Assembly: GCF_013408525.1 (NCBI RefSeq)
Contig: NZ_JACBZM010000001.1
Coordinates: 4,216,001 to 4,280,000, forward strand
Direction: 5' to 3'
Source: Nocardioides aromaticivorans
Lineage (GTDB): Bacteria; Actinomycetota; Actinomycetes; Propionibacteriales; Nocardioidaceae
DNA: 64,000 bases
Below the pieces are notes generated by a model. It was not told the DNA's origin and did not search any database. It was given only the letters and a program-made list of their open reading frames with translations. Shown one piece after another: positions 37,612 to 46,340 of this stretch. Numbering within the stretch: position 1 is the first letter of the stretch; each line of letters starts with the position of its first letter. The position numbers and the translations under genes were made by a program.

Positions 37612-39266
37612 TCGCCACGCGCACCCGGATGCGGGTCGTCCGCACCGTCGCGCTCCTGCTCGCCGGCTACCTCGCCGTCGCGGCCGGTCCCGGCGCGGCC
37701 AGCGCCGCCGCGCCGTCGTACGCGCTGATCCAGGGCTCCGGCTCCTCGTGGGCGGCCAACGCGGTCAACCAGTGGGTGGCCGACGTCGACGCCAAGGGAC
37801 TCAAGGTCGTCTACACCGCCAACGGCGCGGCCCAGGGCCGCAAGGACTACGCCAACAAGTCCACGGACTTCGGCGTGACCGACTCGCCCTACCGGGGGAA
37901 GGACCCGACGACGGGCGCGACGGACTCCTCGCTCGGCCGTTCGTTCGCCTACCTGCCGGTCGTGGCCGGCGGTACGGCCTTCCCCTACAACATCGAGGTC
38001 GGCGGCAAGAAGATCCGCAACCTGCGCCTGTCGGGAGACACCCTGGCGAAGATCTTCACCAACAAGATCAGCAACTGGAACGACCCCGCGATCACCAGCG
38101 ACAACAACGGCCGGGCGCTGCCGTCGATCCCGATCATCCCCGTGGTGCGCGCCGACGGCGCGGGTGTCACCAACCAGTTCAGCACGTGGATGACCAGCCA
38201 GCACGCGGGTCTCTGGAAGGACTGCAACGGCGGCAAGGCAGCCCCGACGGACTACTTCCCGCTCAACTGCGGCGAGGCCCGCGGTCCCCAGCGCGCGCAG
38301 ACCGGCTCGGACGGCGTCATGAACTTCATCAAGGCCAAGGGCTCGGTCGGCGCCATCGCGATGGAGGAGTACTCCTACCCGCTGATGGCCGGCTACCCGG
38401 TCGCGAAACTGCTCAACAAGGCCGGCTACTTCACCCTGCCGACGCAGTACAACGTCGCGGTCGCGCTGACCAAGGCGGAGATCAACGACAACCCGAGCGA
38501 CCCGAACTACCTGACCCAGAAGCTCGACAAGGTCTACGTCAACCCGGACAAGCGGACCTACCCGCTGTCGTCGTACGTGTACGCGATCATCCCGACCGCC
38601 GCCGACGACTCCCGGATGACGACGGCGAAGCGCCAGACGATCGTCGACTTCCTCAAGCACTCGATCTGCGAGGGCCAGTCGGAGATCGGCCCGATCGGCT
38701 ACTCGCCGCTGCCGATCAACCTGGTCCAGGCGAGCTTCACCCAGGTCAACAAGCTGAAGAAGGCCGACCCCAAGGTGTCCTTCGACGCCTCGATCATCCA
38801 GAACGTCAAGAACTGCCACAACCCGACGTTCGTCGCCGGCCACCCCGAGCAGAACCTGCTCGCGAAGATCGCGCCCTTCCCGGCCGACTGTGACCGGCCC
38901 GGCAAGGGCCCGTGCGCCGACGGCGTGGGCTCCTACAACGACAACCCGAACGGGACCGGCGGCCCCAAGGGCGGTACGACGGACACCGGCTCCGACACGC
39001 CCGGTGCCGCGACGACCGACACCGACGGCGACGGCATCCCCGACGCCCCGGCGGGTGCCGGCGACGTCCCGGTGGCCGGCGGCGGCGCCGACGGCACCGG
39101 CGCCGGGACCACGAGCGACGACGTGCAGGTCGTCGCGACCACCCTCGACCCCGACGCGGGGTCCGGCCCGCCGTCGGTCCTGGCCGCGCTCGTGATCGGC
39201 CTGTTCGCCGGCGTGCTCATCGTGCCGCCCGTGGTGGCGCAGGTGGTCGGCCGGAGGCGGTCGTGA
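37608..39266 (+). CDS. pstS: Membrane-anchored phosphate-binding protein PstS
   Basis: This 552-residue protein has a signal peptide (residues 1-33, GAASAA), a PstS-type binding domain (about 36-430) and a flexible linker rich in G, T, D and A containing DTDGDGIPDA. A C-terminal membrane segment (about 520-542) ends in GRRRS. Phosphate-site landmarks are IQGSGSSWAANAV, FGVTDSPYRG, GGTAFPYNIEV, VVRADGAGVTNQFSTW and SVGAIAMEEYSY. Most PstS proteins are lipoproteins; this one lacks a lipobox and is anchored at the other end. ATG overlaps pstA. Confidence 0.92.
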   Translation: MIATRTRMRVVRTVALLLAGYLAVAAGPGAASAAAPSYALIQGSGSSWAANAVNQWVADVDAKGLKVVYTANGAAQGRKDYANKSTDFGVTDSPYRGKDPTTGATDSSLGRSFAYLPVVAGGTAFPYNIEVGGKKIRNLRLSGDTLAKIFTNKISNWNDPAITSDNNGRALPSIPIIPVVRADGAGVTNQFSTWMTSQHAGLWKDCNGGKAAPTDYFPLNCGEARGPQRAQTGSDGVMNFIKAKGSVGAIAMEEYSYPLMAGYPVAKLLNKAGYFTLPTQYNVAVALTKAEINDNPSDPNYLTQKLDKVYVNPDKRTYPLSSYVYAIIPTAADDSRMTTAKRQTIVDFLKHSICEGQSEIGPIGYSPLPINLVQASFTQVNKLKKADPKVSFDASIIQNVKNCHNPTFVAGHPEQNLLAKIAPFPADCDRPGKGPCADGVGSYNDNPNGTGGPKGGTTDTGSDTPGAATTDTDGDGIPDAPAGAGDVPVAGGGADGTGAGTTSDDVQVVATTLDPDAGSGPPSVLAALVIGLFAGVLIVPPVVAQVVGRRRS

Positions 39267-42097
39267 TGGCCGGCCGGGCGACAGGCCGGGTGACAGGCGG
39301 GGGCACGGCACGACGCCGGGCCGAGCGGCTCCTCTTCGCGCTCGCGTTCGTGCTCGGCGGCCTGGCGGTCGTGCTCCCCGGCGGACAGGCGCCCGCCGGT
39401 GCTGCCGAGGGCGTGACGAAGTCGGTGACCGCCGTCCGGGCCTTCCTCGACGCCGACGGCAAGGAGACGGTCGCCTCCACCAACAAGGTGCGGCTCAACG
39501 TCTCGCAGACCACCAACCTGCGCGGACGCCAGGAGATCAAGGTCCGCTGGGAGGGGGCGCACCCGACCGGCGCCGTCGTGCCCGACCCGAACTCGTCCGA
39601 CGGCCGCAACCAGGAGTACCCCTTCGTCCTCCTGCAGTGCCGCGGCGTCGACACCGACGGTGCCACCCCCAAGGGGCAGGTGAGGCTCTCGCCGGAGACC
39701 TGCTGGACCCAGACGGCGCCCGAGCGCTACCTCGCGGCCGCCTCGAGCACGCCGTCGTGGCGCTTCGACGCCTGGGCGAAGGCCGAGGACCGCGAGGCGA
39801 TCGTCGGCCCGCCCGCCACCCTGCCGAAGGCGTGCTCGTCGGTGTCCCAGCTGACCACCGAGCACTGGCTGCCCTTCAAGGCCGCCGGCGGCACGACCTA
39901 CTACGGCGGACCGGACCCGGGCGTCGGCTGCATGCCGCTGCCGCCGGAGTCCGACTCGGCCGAGGCCGGCGGCCTGCCGAGCAACACGACCTACGGCATC
40001 ACCGGCTCCGACGGCAAGGGCTCCGCCGACTTCGCGGTGTGGACCAAGGCGGAGAACGCCTCGCTCGGGTGCTCGGCCAAGGTCGCCTGCGCCCTCGTCG
40101 CGGTGCCCGTCGTCGGCGTCAGCTGCGACGCGTTCGGCACCACGCTGCCGGAGGGCACCCAGCTGACGACCAAGGCCGGGGTGCCGCTGACCGACGCCCA
40201 GCTGGCGAGCGGCGATGCCACCTGCCGTCGTACCGGCTCGTACGCGGCGGGGGAGCCGGCGTCGAGCCGGACCTCCGACCAGGCCGTGCGCGGCAACCTG
40301 TGGTGGACGCCGTCGAACTGGCGCAACCGGATCACGGTCCCGCTCGAGTTCGCGCAGACCGCCGAGGTCTGCCCGGTGGAGTCGGTCGAGAAGCCGCTCG
40401 AGCTGATGGGCTCGGTGGTGCTCAACGAGCTGACCGCCTCGTGGCGCCCGAAGTTCTGCACCACCGACTCGCTGTACTCGTTCACCCACGTGCAGCAGGC
40501 CGAGTCGCTCGCGCGCAGCCTCGTCCAGTCCGGCGAGATCAAGGGCGCGTTCAGCACCGCTCCACAGCCGGGCGGCTACCAGCGCCCGGTGGCCCAGGCC
40601 CCCATCGCCTTCGGCGGGTTCGCCATCGCGTTCTCGATCGACAACGGGGACAAGCGGCGCCGTGAGCAGCTGAACCTCAACGCCCGGCTGGTCGCGAAGC
40701 TGCTCAGCGCGTCGTACCCGGCGGTGGCGTTCGTGCGCAACGGGCACGAGGGGCTGGGCGACAACCCGCTCAACATCACCCTCGACCCGGAGTTCCGCGC
40801 GCTCAACCCCGGCATCGACGAGCGATCGACGCTGCAGGCGGGCGCGGCGCTGCAGGTGTTCTCGTCGAACTCCGACCTCGTGTGGGCGCTGACCCGCTGG
40901 ATCGACGCCGACCCCGAGGCGCGTGCCTGGCTCGACGGCACGCCCGACCCCTGGGGGATGAAGGTGAACCCGGCGTACAAGGGCCTCGACCTGCCGGTCG
41001 ACAACTGGCCGCTGCTCGACGAGTTCGTGGCGCCGCAGTGGTACATCGACGACAACGCCTGCTACCGGAAGAGCCCGACGCCCTACCTGCAGCTGGTCGC
41101 GAACCCGCTGTCCGGCCTCGGTGCCGTCGGCCTCAACCTGCAGTTCGCCAGCTCGGCCGCAGCCACCGTCTGCCGCTACGACGGGTACGACGCCACGACG
41201 CTGCCGCTGCGCACGGAGGGCCGGCAGGCCGTCGGCTACCGCTTCGTCCTCGGGCTCGTCTCGCTCCCGGCGGCGCGTCGCTACAACCTCCGCACCGCGG
41301 CCCTGCAGTCGAGCTCCGAGGTGGCCGCCGGCAAGCGGTTCTCGGACGCCTCCGGGCGGACGTTCGTCGAGCCCGACACCAAGGGCCTCACGGCCGCGGC
41401 CGGCCTGCTGGAGGCCGACGACGAGGCGGGCACCTGGGTCGTCGCCGACGACGCGCTCGGCACGGCGAAGGGCAAGGCGGCCTATCCGGGGGCGATGCCG
41501 GTGTACGCCGTCTTCCCGACGAGCGGCGAGGACACCGCCACGGCGACCAAGCTGGCGAAGTTCCTCTGCTACGCCGGCGGCGCCGGCCAGACGCCCGGCC
41601 AGGCCAACGGTTCGCTGCCCGCGGGCTACCTGCCGCTCACGGCCGACAACGGCTTCGCCACGCAGCAGGCCTACCTGGCCAACGCGGTCAACGCCGTGCG
41701 CGCGCAGAAGGGCGCCGTCCCGGCGCTCGAGGTGACGGGGAAGGCGCCCACCCTCGCGAAGGCGTGCGACTTCTCCACCGCCGCTGCGCCGGTCCAGGAG
41801 TCACCGCCGAAGGCGGGGGCCGCAGGCGACGTGCCGGCCGCACCGGTCGTGGCCGATGACGCGCCGCCGGCTGAGAAGCCCGCCGCCGCCCCGGCTGCGC
41901 CGGTGGTCGAGGCCGAGACCGTGCTCACGGCCGGCGAGCAGTCCTCGCTCGGCCGGGTCGGCCTGCCCACGCTGGTGCTCATGGCGGCGCTGAGCGCGAT
42001 CGCCGGGTCCGTGCTGCGCTGGCTCGACCTGCTGCAGGGACTGGTCTCCAGCGTCGTCGCCAGCGCCCGCCGGCCCGCACCCCGGAGGCGGGCATGA
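39266..42097 (+). CDS. Large secreted, membrane-anchored protein with PstS-like segment
   Basis: This is a 943-residue protein with a signal peptide (about residues 1-45), a long cysteine-containing extracellular part and a C-terminal membrane helix (about 898-925) followed by a basic tail. A proline- and alanine-rich stretch precedes the helix. The middle holds segments resembling phosphate-binding proteins (LARSLVQSGEIKGAFS, PIAFGGFAIAFSIDN, LNARLVAKLLSASYP). I do not recognise the whole protein. GTG at 39263 or ATG at 39266 could start it. It overlaps pstS and the next gene, so it belongs to the phosphate operon. Confidence 0.8.
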   Translation: MAGRATGRVTGGGTARRRAERLLFALAFVLGGLAVVLPGGQAPAGAAEGVTKSVTAVRAFLDADGKETVASTNKVRLNVSQTTNLRGRQEIKVRWEGAHPTGAVVPDPNSSDGRNQEYPFVLLQCRGVDTDGATPKGQVRLSPETCWTQTAPERYLAAASSTPSWRFDAWAKAEDREAIVGPPATLPKACSSVSQLTTEHWLPFKAAGGTTYYGGPDPGVGCMPLPPESDSAEAGGLPSNTTYGITGSDGKGSADFAVWTKAENASLGCSAKVACALVAVPVVGVSCDAFGTTLPEGTQLTTKAGVPLTDAQLASGDATCRRTGSYAAGEPASSRTSDQAVRGNLWWTPSNWRNRITVPLEFAQTAEVCPVESVEKPLELMGSVVLNELTASWRPKFCTTDSLYSFTHVQQAESLARSLVQSGEIKGAFSTAPQPGGYQRPVAQAPIAFGGFAIAFSIDNGDKRRREQLNLNARLVAKLLSASYPAVAFVRNGHEGLGDNPLNITLDPEFRALNPGIDERSTLQAGAALQVFSSNSDLVWALTRWIDADPEARAWLDGTPDPWGMKVNPAYKGLDLPVDNWPLLDEFVAPQWYIDDNACYRKSPTPYLQLVANPLSGLGAVGLNLQFASSAAATVCRYDGYDATTLPLRTEGRQAVGYRFVLGLVSLPAARRYNLRTAALQSSSEVAAGKRFSDASGRTFVEPDTKGLTAAAGLLEADDEAGTWVVADDALGTAKGKAAYPGAMPVYAVFPTSGEDTATATKLAKFLCYAGGAGQTPGQANGSLPAGYLPLTADNGFATQQAYLANAVNAVRAQKGAVPALEVTGKAPTLAKACDFSTAAAPVQESPPKAGAAGDVPAAPVVADDAPPAEKPAAAPAAPVVEAETVLTAGEQSSLGRVGLPTLVLMAALSAIAGSVLRWLDLLQGLVSSVVASARRPAPRRRA

Positions 42098-43005
42098 GCG
42101 ACCCCACCCGCACCCTGGTCCACGACGGCGAGGTCGACGCCTCGCCGCCGCCCGGGCGCGCCGAGGAGCACATCCGGATCGCGGGAGGCCGCGCGATGCT
42201 CGCGCTGTCCCTGCTGCTCGGGTGGTTCCTCCTGTACCTGCTGGTTCTGAGCGACTTCGAGCAGAACCATGCACAGAACGTGCTCTACGGCGAGCTACGC
42301 ACCCAGCTCGCCGAGGGCACGGCACCGACGGGCGCACCGGTGCGAGCCGGTGCGCCCGTCGCCCTGCTCGACATCCCCTCCCTCGACGTCGACTCGCTGG
42401 TCGTCGTGGAGGGCACGCGGTCCCGCCAGCTGCAGGACGGTCCGGGCCACCGCCCGGGCACCGTGCTGCCGGGACAGCAGGGCGTGAGTGTCGTGGCAGG
42501 CCGCTCGACGTCGTACGGCAGGCCGTTCGCGGACCTGCCCGACATCGAGCGTGGTGCCGAGGTCGTCGTGACGACCGCCCAGGGACGCTTCGAGTACGTC
42601 GTCTCCGGGATCCGGGTCGACGGCGACCCGATGCCCGCGCCCCCGGGGGACGGGGCGAGCCGGCTGATCCTGGTGACCTCCTCCGGCTCGGGCTCGCGCC
42701 TGGCGCGGCTCCAACCCTCCCACACCGTGTACGTCGACGCCGAGCTCCGCTCCGGCGCGGCCGCTGCCGGTCCGCGCTCGTCGGCGGACCCGGAGCCGAC
42801 GCTGCTGGAGCCGCACGTCGACCGGCTCACCCTGGCCGAGCTCGCGCTCGCGCTGCAGGTGCTGCTGGGTGCCCTCGCCGCCTTCGTGTGGGCGTGGAGC
42901 CGCTGGTCGCGCAGGGCGGCGTGGATCGCGGGCGCGCCCGCGGTCGTGGCCGCGCTGTGGCTGGTCTCGTCGATCGGAGCCCGCCTCCTGCCTGCCCTCA
43001 TCTGA
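42094..43005 (+). CDS. Sortase-fold membrane protein lacking the catalytic residues
   Basis: This 303-residue protein has membrane segments at about 35-53, 249-268 and 275-297. The external domain (about 85-216) follows sortase order: VALLDIPSLDVDSLVVVEG, GPGHRPGTVLPGQQG, VVAGRSTSYGRPFADL, GAEVVVTTAQGRFEYVV and LILVTSSGSGSRL. Active sortases have GHR, TC and a later Arg at the matching places; here the His position is R137, the Cys position S196 and the Arg position H210. It is probably inactive as a transpeptidase. No sorting signal is visible in neighbouring proteins. ATG overlaps the preceding gene. Confidence 0.8.
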   Translation: MSDPTRTLVHDGEVDASPPPGRAEEHIRIAGGRAMLALSLLLGWFLLYLLVLSDFEQNHAQNVLYGELRTQLAEGTAPTGAPVRAGAPVALLDIPSLDVDSLVVVEGTRSRQLQDGPGHRPGTVLPGQQGVSVVAGRSTSYGRPFADLPDIERGAEVVVTTAQGRFEYVVSGIRVDGDPMPAPPGDGASRLILVTSSGSGSRLARLQPSHTVYVDAELRSGAAAAGPRSSADPEPTLLEPHVDRLTLAELALALQVLLGALAAFVWAWSRWSRRAAWIAGAPAVVAALWLVSSIGARLLPALI

Positions 43006-43015
43006 TCCCGGTCCG

Positions 43016-43041
43016 CGAGGCCCCGGGTCACCGGGGCCTCG
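43016..43041 (+). terminator. Terminator after the sortase-fold gene
   Basis: An 11-base-pair perfect stem (CGAGGCCCCGG, 43016-43026, with 43031-43041) and loop GTCA sit ten bases after the stop and just before the motif that precedes the second pstS-like gene. It divides the phosphate locus into two units. Confidence 0.75.
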
Positions 43042-43050
43042 CCCGCTCGT

Positions 43051-43071
43051 TAAATCGACTGAACCACTAGA
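43051..43071 (+). promoter_or_regulatory. Shared motif upstream of the second pstS-like gene
   Basis: This 21-base stretch (core ACTGAACCACTAGA) matches 16 of 21 positions of 35379-35399 before pstC. It ends 14 bases before the ATG at 43086, with ATAGGTAAG in between. It is therefore a strong candidate for a common operator or promoter. Confidence 0.6.
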
Positions 43072-43085
43072 GATAGGTAAGTTTC

Positions 43086-44381
43086 ATGATCCGCAGGACG
43101 TCTGCTTCCGCAGCGGTGCTCGGCCTGGCGACCGTCGCCGGGCTCGCCTTCACCCTCACCCCCGCCCAGGCCGACCCGGCCCCCCAGCCCGACGACGTCG
43201 TGGCGACGGGCTCGGACATCATCCAGAACTCGTTCAACTTCCTCGCCGACGGCTACCACGAGCTGCCCGGCTACAACACGGCCGGCAACCGCTACCGGTT
43301 CATCAACTTCGACTCCTCGGGCGACGCCCAGGGCCGCAGCGCCTTCACCGACCCGCGCCTGCTGCCGACGATCACCGGCAACGGCACCGTCGGCGACGCC
43401 GACACCAAGTACGTCAAGCAGTCCGACATCAAGCTGCTCAACCCGACGATCGCGCTGCGCGCCGGCCAGGACCTCGTCGTCCGGCCCAGCGGCGGTGGCG
43501 GCGGCGGTCGCGACGCGATCATCAACGACGACCAGGGCTGGATCGACGTGGGCCGCAGCCCCGACGCGCTCAACGACACCCACCAGAACCTGATCCAGTC
43601 GAAGCAGGGCACCAAGCTCTACCGCGTCCAGATCGCCACCGACCGGCAGCTGATCGCGACGGCCACGACGACGAACGCGCCCGCGACCCTCTCGGCCGAG
43701 ACGATCCTCAAGATCTACAAGGGCGACATCACCACGTGGGGCCAGGTGCCCGGTTACTCCGGCCCTGCTGCAGGCGAGACGATCATCCCGCTGATCCTGC
43801 CGACCGACGCGGGCATGTGGAACACCTTCGTCAAGAACGTCGGCCAGCAGAACCCCGGCGTCTCGGTCACCAGCGACGTGCTGCGCAGCAACCCGAACAA
43901 GATCCAGGTCCAGCAGAACGACCCGACCGCGATCACCAACCTGCCGGACGCGCAGCGCAAGAACGCGATCGTGCCGTTCCCGCGCGGGCGCTACCGCACG
44001 CTCAACACGGGCTACTACACGCAGACCTTCGACGGTCAGAAGACGAACAACTACAACACCGAGACCGGCCACCGCACCCCTGCGGACGCCAGCGGCATCA
44101 AGCTCCTCGACGGTGACAGCACCTCCGACGTGCTGGACAAGACGGCGCCGTACGGCGGCAACTTCGCCTACAACGCGCTGATCCGCGAGTCGGACCTGAC
44201 GTCCAACGAGCCGTGGCAGCCGGGCAGCACGCTCAACTGGGTCCAGGCGCTGTTCTACAACCCGGACGGCCCGCTGCCCTTCGTGCGCACGCCTGCCGGC
44301 CAGGCCCTGCTCGAGGCGGCCGGCGTCACGCCGGACTACCACGTGTTCGGCACCAACAACGCAGAGATCCCGGTCGACTGA
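43086..44381 (+). CDS. Secreted PstS-like substrate-binding protein
   Basis: This is a 431-residue protein with a signal peptide (cleavage after TPAQA, about residue 29), no lipobox and no membrane anchor. The binding-protein fold is suggested by DDVVATGSDIIQNSFNFLA, IATDRQLIATA, LSAETILKIYKGDITTW and TDAGMWNTFVKNVG, which correspond to the PstS segments for ligand and lobe closure. A glycine-rich insertion lies near residues 134-140. It may be a soluble phosphate (or other oxyanion) scavenger. It has its own likely promoter, sharing a motif with pstC. Confidence 0.82.
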   Translation: MIRRTSASAAVLGLATVAGLAFTLTPAQADPAPQPDDVVATGSDIIQNSFNFLADGYHELPGYNTAGNRYRFINFDSSGDAQGRSAFTDPRLLPTITGNGTVGDADTKYVKQSDIKLLNPTIALRAGQDLVVRPSGGGGGGRDAIINDDQGWIDVGRSPDALNDTHQNLIQSKQGTKLYRVQIATDRQLIATATTTNAPATLSAETILKIYKGDITTWGQVPGYSGPAAGETIIPLILPTDAGMWNTFVKNVGQQNPGVSVTSDVLRSNPNKIQVQQNDPTAITNLPDAQRKNAIVPFPRGRYRTLNTGYYTQTFDGQKTNNYNTETGHRTPADASGIKLLDGDSTSDVLDKTAPYGGNFAYNALIRESDLTSNEPWQPGSTLNWVQALFYNPDGPLPFVRTPAGQALLEAAGVTPDYHVFGTNNAEIPVD

Positions 44382-44407
44382 GCCCGCCGGGCCAGGAACC
44401 AACCGTC

Positions 44408-45022
44408 ATGGGAACCAGGGTGCTCACCATCAGCGGCGCCGGCACGAGGACGCGCCTCGCGCTCGGCCTCGCGGTCGTCGCCGTCGTCGTCGCGAGCGTG
44501 CTCGTGTGGCGGCTCGGGTCGACCGAGGAGGCGCCGTACACGGACCCGGCGTCGACGGGCGGACTGACGCTCTGCTCGGCCGACGGCAAGGCCGTCACGG
44601 AGGGCCGGACGGGGGACAGGCCGTTCGCGGACCTGGTGCTGGGGGACACCCCGCTGCCCGACGACGCCGACCCGGCCGGTGCGGTGGCGACGCTGTACGC
44701 CTACCAGCCGCGGGAGGGCATCGCGCCCGGTGAGTTCAGCGGGTCGCCGATCACGGCCGCGGTCGCGTTCGCCGACCCGTCCCGTCCGGCCACCCGTGTC
44801 ACGGCCGACGCCTGGTCCCTGGGGGACTTCGTCACGGCCTTCCCGGCGAGCCTCCAGGGCTACGTCCAGCTGCGGCTGGTGCTCGGGACGCCGCAGCTCG
44901 GGACGCTCGCCGACGGCTACGACACGGCGGACATCAAGGTCGACGGCGACCGGTGGGAGCTGGTGCGCGGCGGTTCCGCCTCGTGCCGCGACGCCGCGTC
45001 CGCCGTCGCCGACGGTTCCTGA
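44408..45022 (+). CDS. Membrane-anchored surface protein of unknown function
   Basis: This 204-residue protein has a short cytoplasmic start, one membrane helix (about residues 17-35) and an external domain. The last 70 residues (SLGDFVTAFPASLQGYVQL, YDTADIKVDGDRWELV) resemble residues 140-200 of the next protein. I know no named family. Its place between the PstS-like gene and pstB suggests a role at the cell surface in phosphate uptake or its regulation. ATG at 44408 lies 26 bases after the preceding stop. Confidence 0.75.
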   Translation: MGTRVLTISGAGTRTRLALGLAVVAVVVASVLVWRLGSTEEAPYTDPASTGGLTLCSADGKAVTEGRTGDRPFADLVLGDTPLPDDADPAGAVATLYAYQPREGIAPGEFSGSPITAAVAFADPSRPATRVTADAWSLGDFVTAFPASLQGYVQLRLVLGTPQLGTLADGYDTADIKVDGDRWELVRGGSASCRDAASAVADGS

Positions 45023-45057
45023 CCCGACCGGTCGACCACAGACTTCGAGGAGAAGAG

Positions 45058-46263
45058 ATGAAGATCAGCAAGCAGAAGAGGTGGGGTGCCGCCGTCGGGC
45101 TCGCGCTCGTCGCCTCCACCGTCGGCGGCCTCGCCGTCGCGGCGCCGGAGTTCTCCGGTGATCCCACCTCGCTCGCCTGGTACACCGGCGACGAGGCGAC
45201 GATCGACGACCCGGCGCGCACGGCCGTCGGCCTCCAGCTGTACGACGCCAGCGGCGTCGAGGTGACCTCGGGCTCCGTCACCGCGGCGCTCCCGGCGTTC
45301 GCTGCGGCGGGCGGCACGGTGCGGGCGAACGACACCCACGCCTCGCTCTTCGTGCACGCCGCCCAGTCGGGCACGGCGGCGGGCGCGTGGCCCGGCGTCC
45401 AGGCGACCGGGACCGACCGGTTCACGGGCGAGGGCGCGGTCACCGCACCTGCTCCGCTCGCGGGCCGGCCCTACGTCCACACCGCGGGGGGCTACACCCT
45501 CGCCGACGCCGTCGCCGCCTTCGACGGGGCCGGCCAGGGCTCGTTCAGCGGTGTCTACGAGCTCCGGCTGCGCACCAGCTCGGCGACCAAGGGCGTGACC
45601 GACAGCTACGCGTCGGCCTACGTCAAGGTGACCGGCGACCAGTGGGCCGTCGTCTCCGGGCCGGAGACGAACACGCCCGCCGTCACCCAGACCGCGGCCA
45701 CGGCGCCGGGCTCGTCCTACTACGGCAAGGCGTTCACCGTCACGGCCACGGTGACGGGCGCCGGCTCCAGCGGCGGCACGGTCGCGGTCAAGTACGGCAG
45801 CACGGTGCTGGCGTCCAAGGCGCTCGACGCCGACGGCGTCATCGCCATCCCGGTGAGCGGCGTCAAGCTGGCTCCGGGCGTGCGCGCGCTGACCATCGCC
45901 TACGGCGGGGTGGCCGGCCAGACCGAGCCGAGCCAGGCGACGCGCTCGATCACGATCGTGAAGGCCAAGTCGGCGACGGTCGGCAAGCTGGCCGCGACGA
46001 CGATCAGCCGGACGTCGTACCCGAAGATCACGGCGCGGGTCACCGCGACCGGGGTCCCGGCCGCGACCTTCACCGGCACGTTCACCGTGTACGACGGCTC
46101 GCGGGCCGTCAAGAAGGTCACCCTCACGGCCGCCAACCTCGGCAAGCTCACCATCACCTTGCCGAAGCTGGCCCGCGGGACGCACTACATCTCGGTCGTC
46201 TACAGCGGGAACAGCAAGGTCGCGAAGAGCACCAGCCCGAAGTACAAGCTGGTCGTCAGGTAG
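45058..46263 (+). CDS. Secreted protein with Ig-like repeats
   Basis: This is a 401-residue secreted protein with a signal peptide (residues 1-29, cleavage around GLAVAA). The N-terminal part shares a domain with the preceding protein (TLADAVAAFDGAGQGSFSGV, YASAYVKVTGDQWAVV). Two bacterial Ig-like domains follow (about residues 215-305 and 312-401; GTVAVKYGSTVLASKALD, GTFTVYDGSRAVKK, HYISVVYSGNSKVAKS). There is no LPXTG signal or membrane anchor. ATG at 45058 has GAGGAGAAG upstream. It may bind cell wall or other surface proteins. Confidence 0.8.
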   Translation: MKISKQKRWGAAVGLALVASTVGGLAVAAPEFSGDPTSLAWYTGDEATIDDPARTAVGLQLYDASGVEVTSGSVTAALPAFAAAGGTVRANDTHASLFVHAAQSGTAAGAWPGVQATGTDRFTGEGAVTAPAPLAGRPYVHTAGGYTLADAVAAFDGAGQGSFSGVYELRLRTSSATKGVTDSYASAYVKVTGDQWAVVSGPETNTPAVTQTAATAPGSSYYGKAFTVTATVTGAGSSGGTVAVKYGSTVLASKALDADGVIAIPVSGVKLAPGVRALTIAYGGVAGQTEPSQATRSITIVKAKSATVGKLAATTISRTSYPKITARVTATGVPAATFTGTFTVYDGSRAVKKVTLTAANLGKLTITLPKLARGTHYISVVYSGNSKVAKSTSPKYKLVVR

Positions 46264-46277
46264 TCAGCAGGACCCCC

Positions 46278-46319
46278 GGTCGGGTGCCGGGGGAGCGCAG
46301 GCTCCCTCGGCACCCGGCC
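46278..46319 (+). terminator. Long hairpin between the Ig-like protein gene and pstB
   Basis: Arms 46278-46296 and 46301-46319 pair over about 19 positions with few mismatches (GGGTGCCG with CGGCACCC at the centre) and loop GCAG. It could end most transcripts so that pstB is made at a lower level than the secreted proteins, or it could mark an RNA processing site. Confidence 0.65.
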
Positions 46320-46340
46320 TCCCACGAAGGAGCAGCGCCG

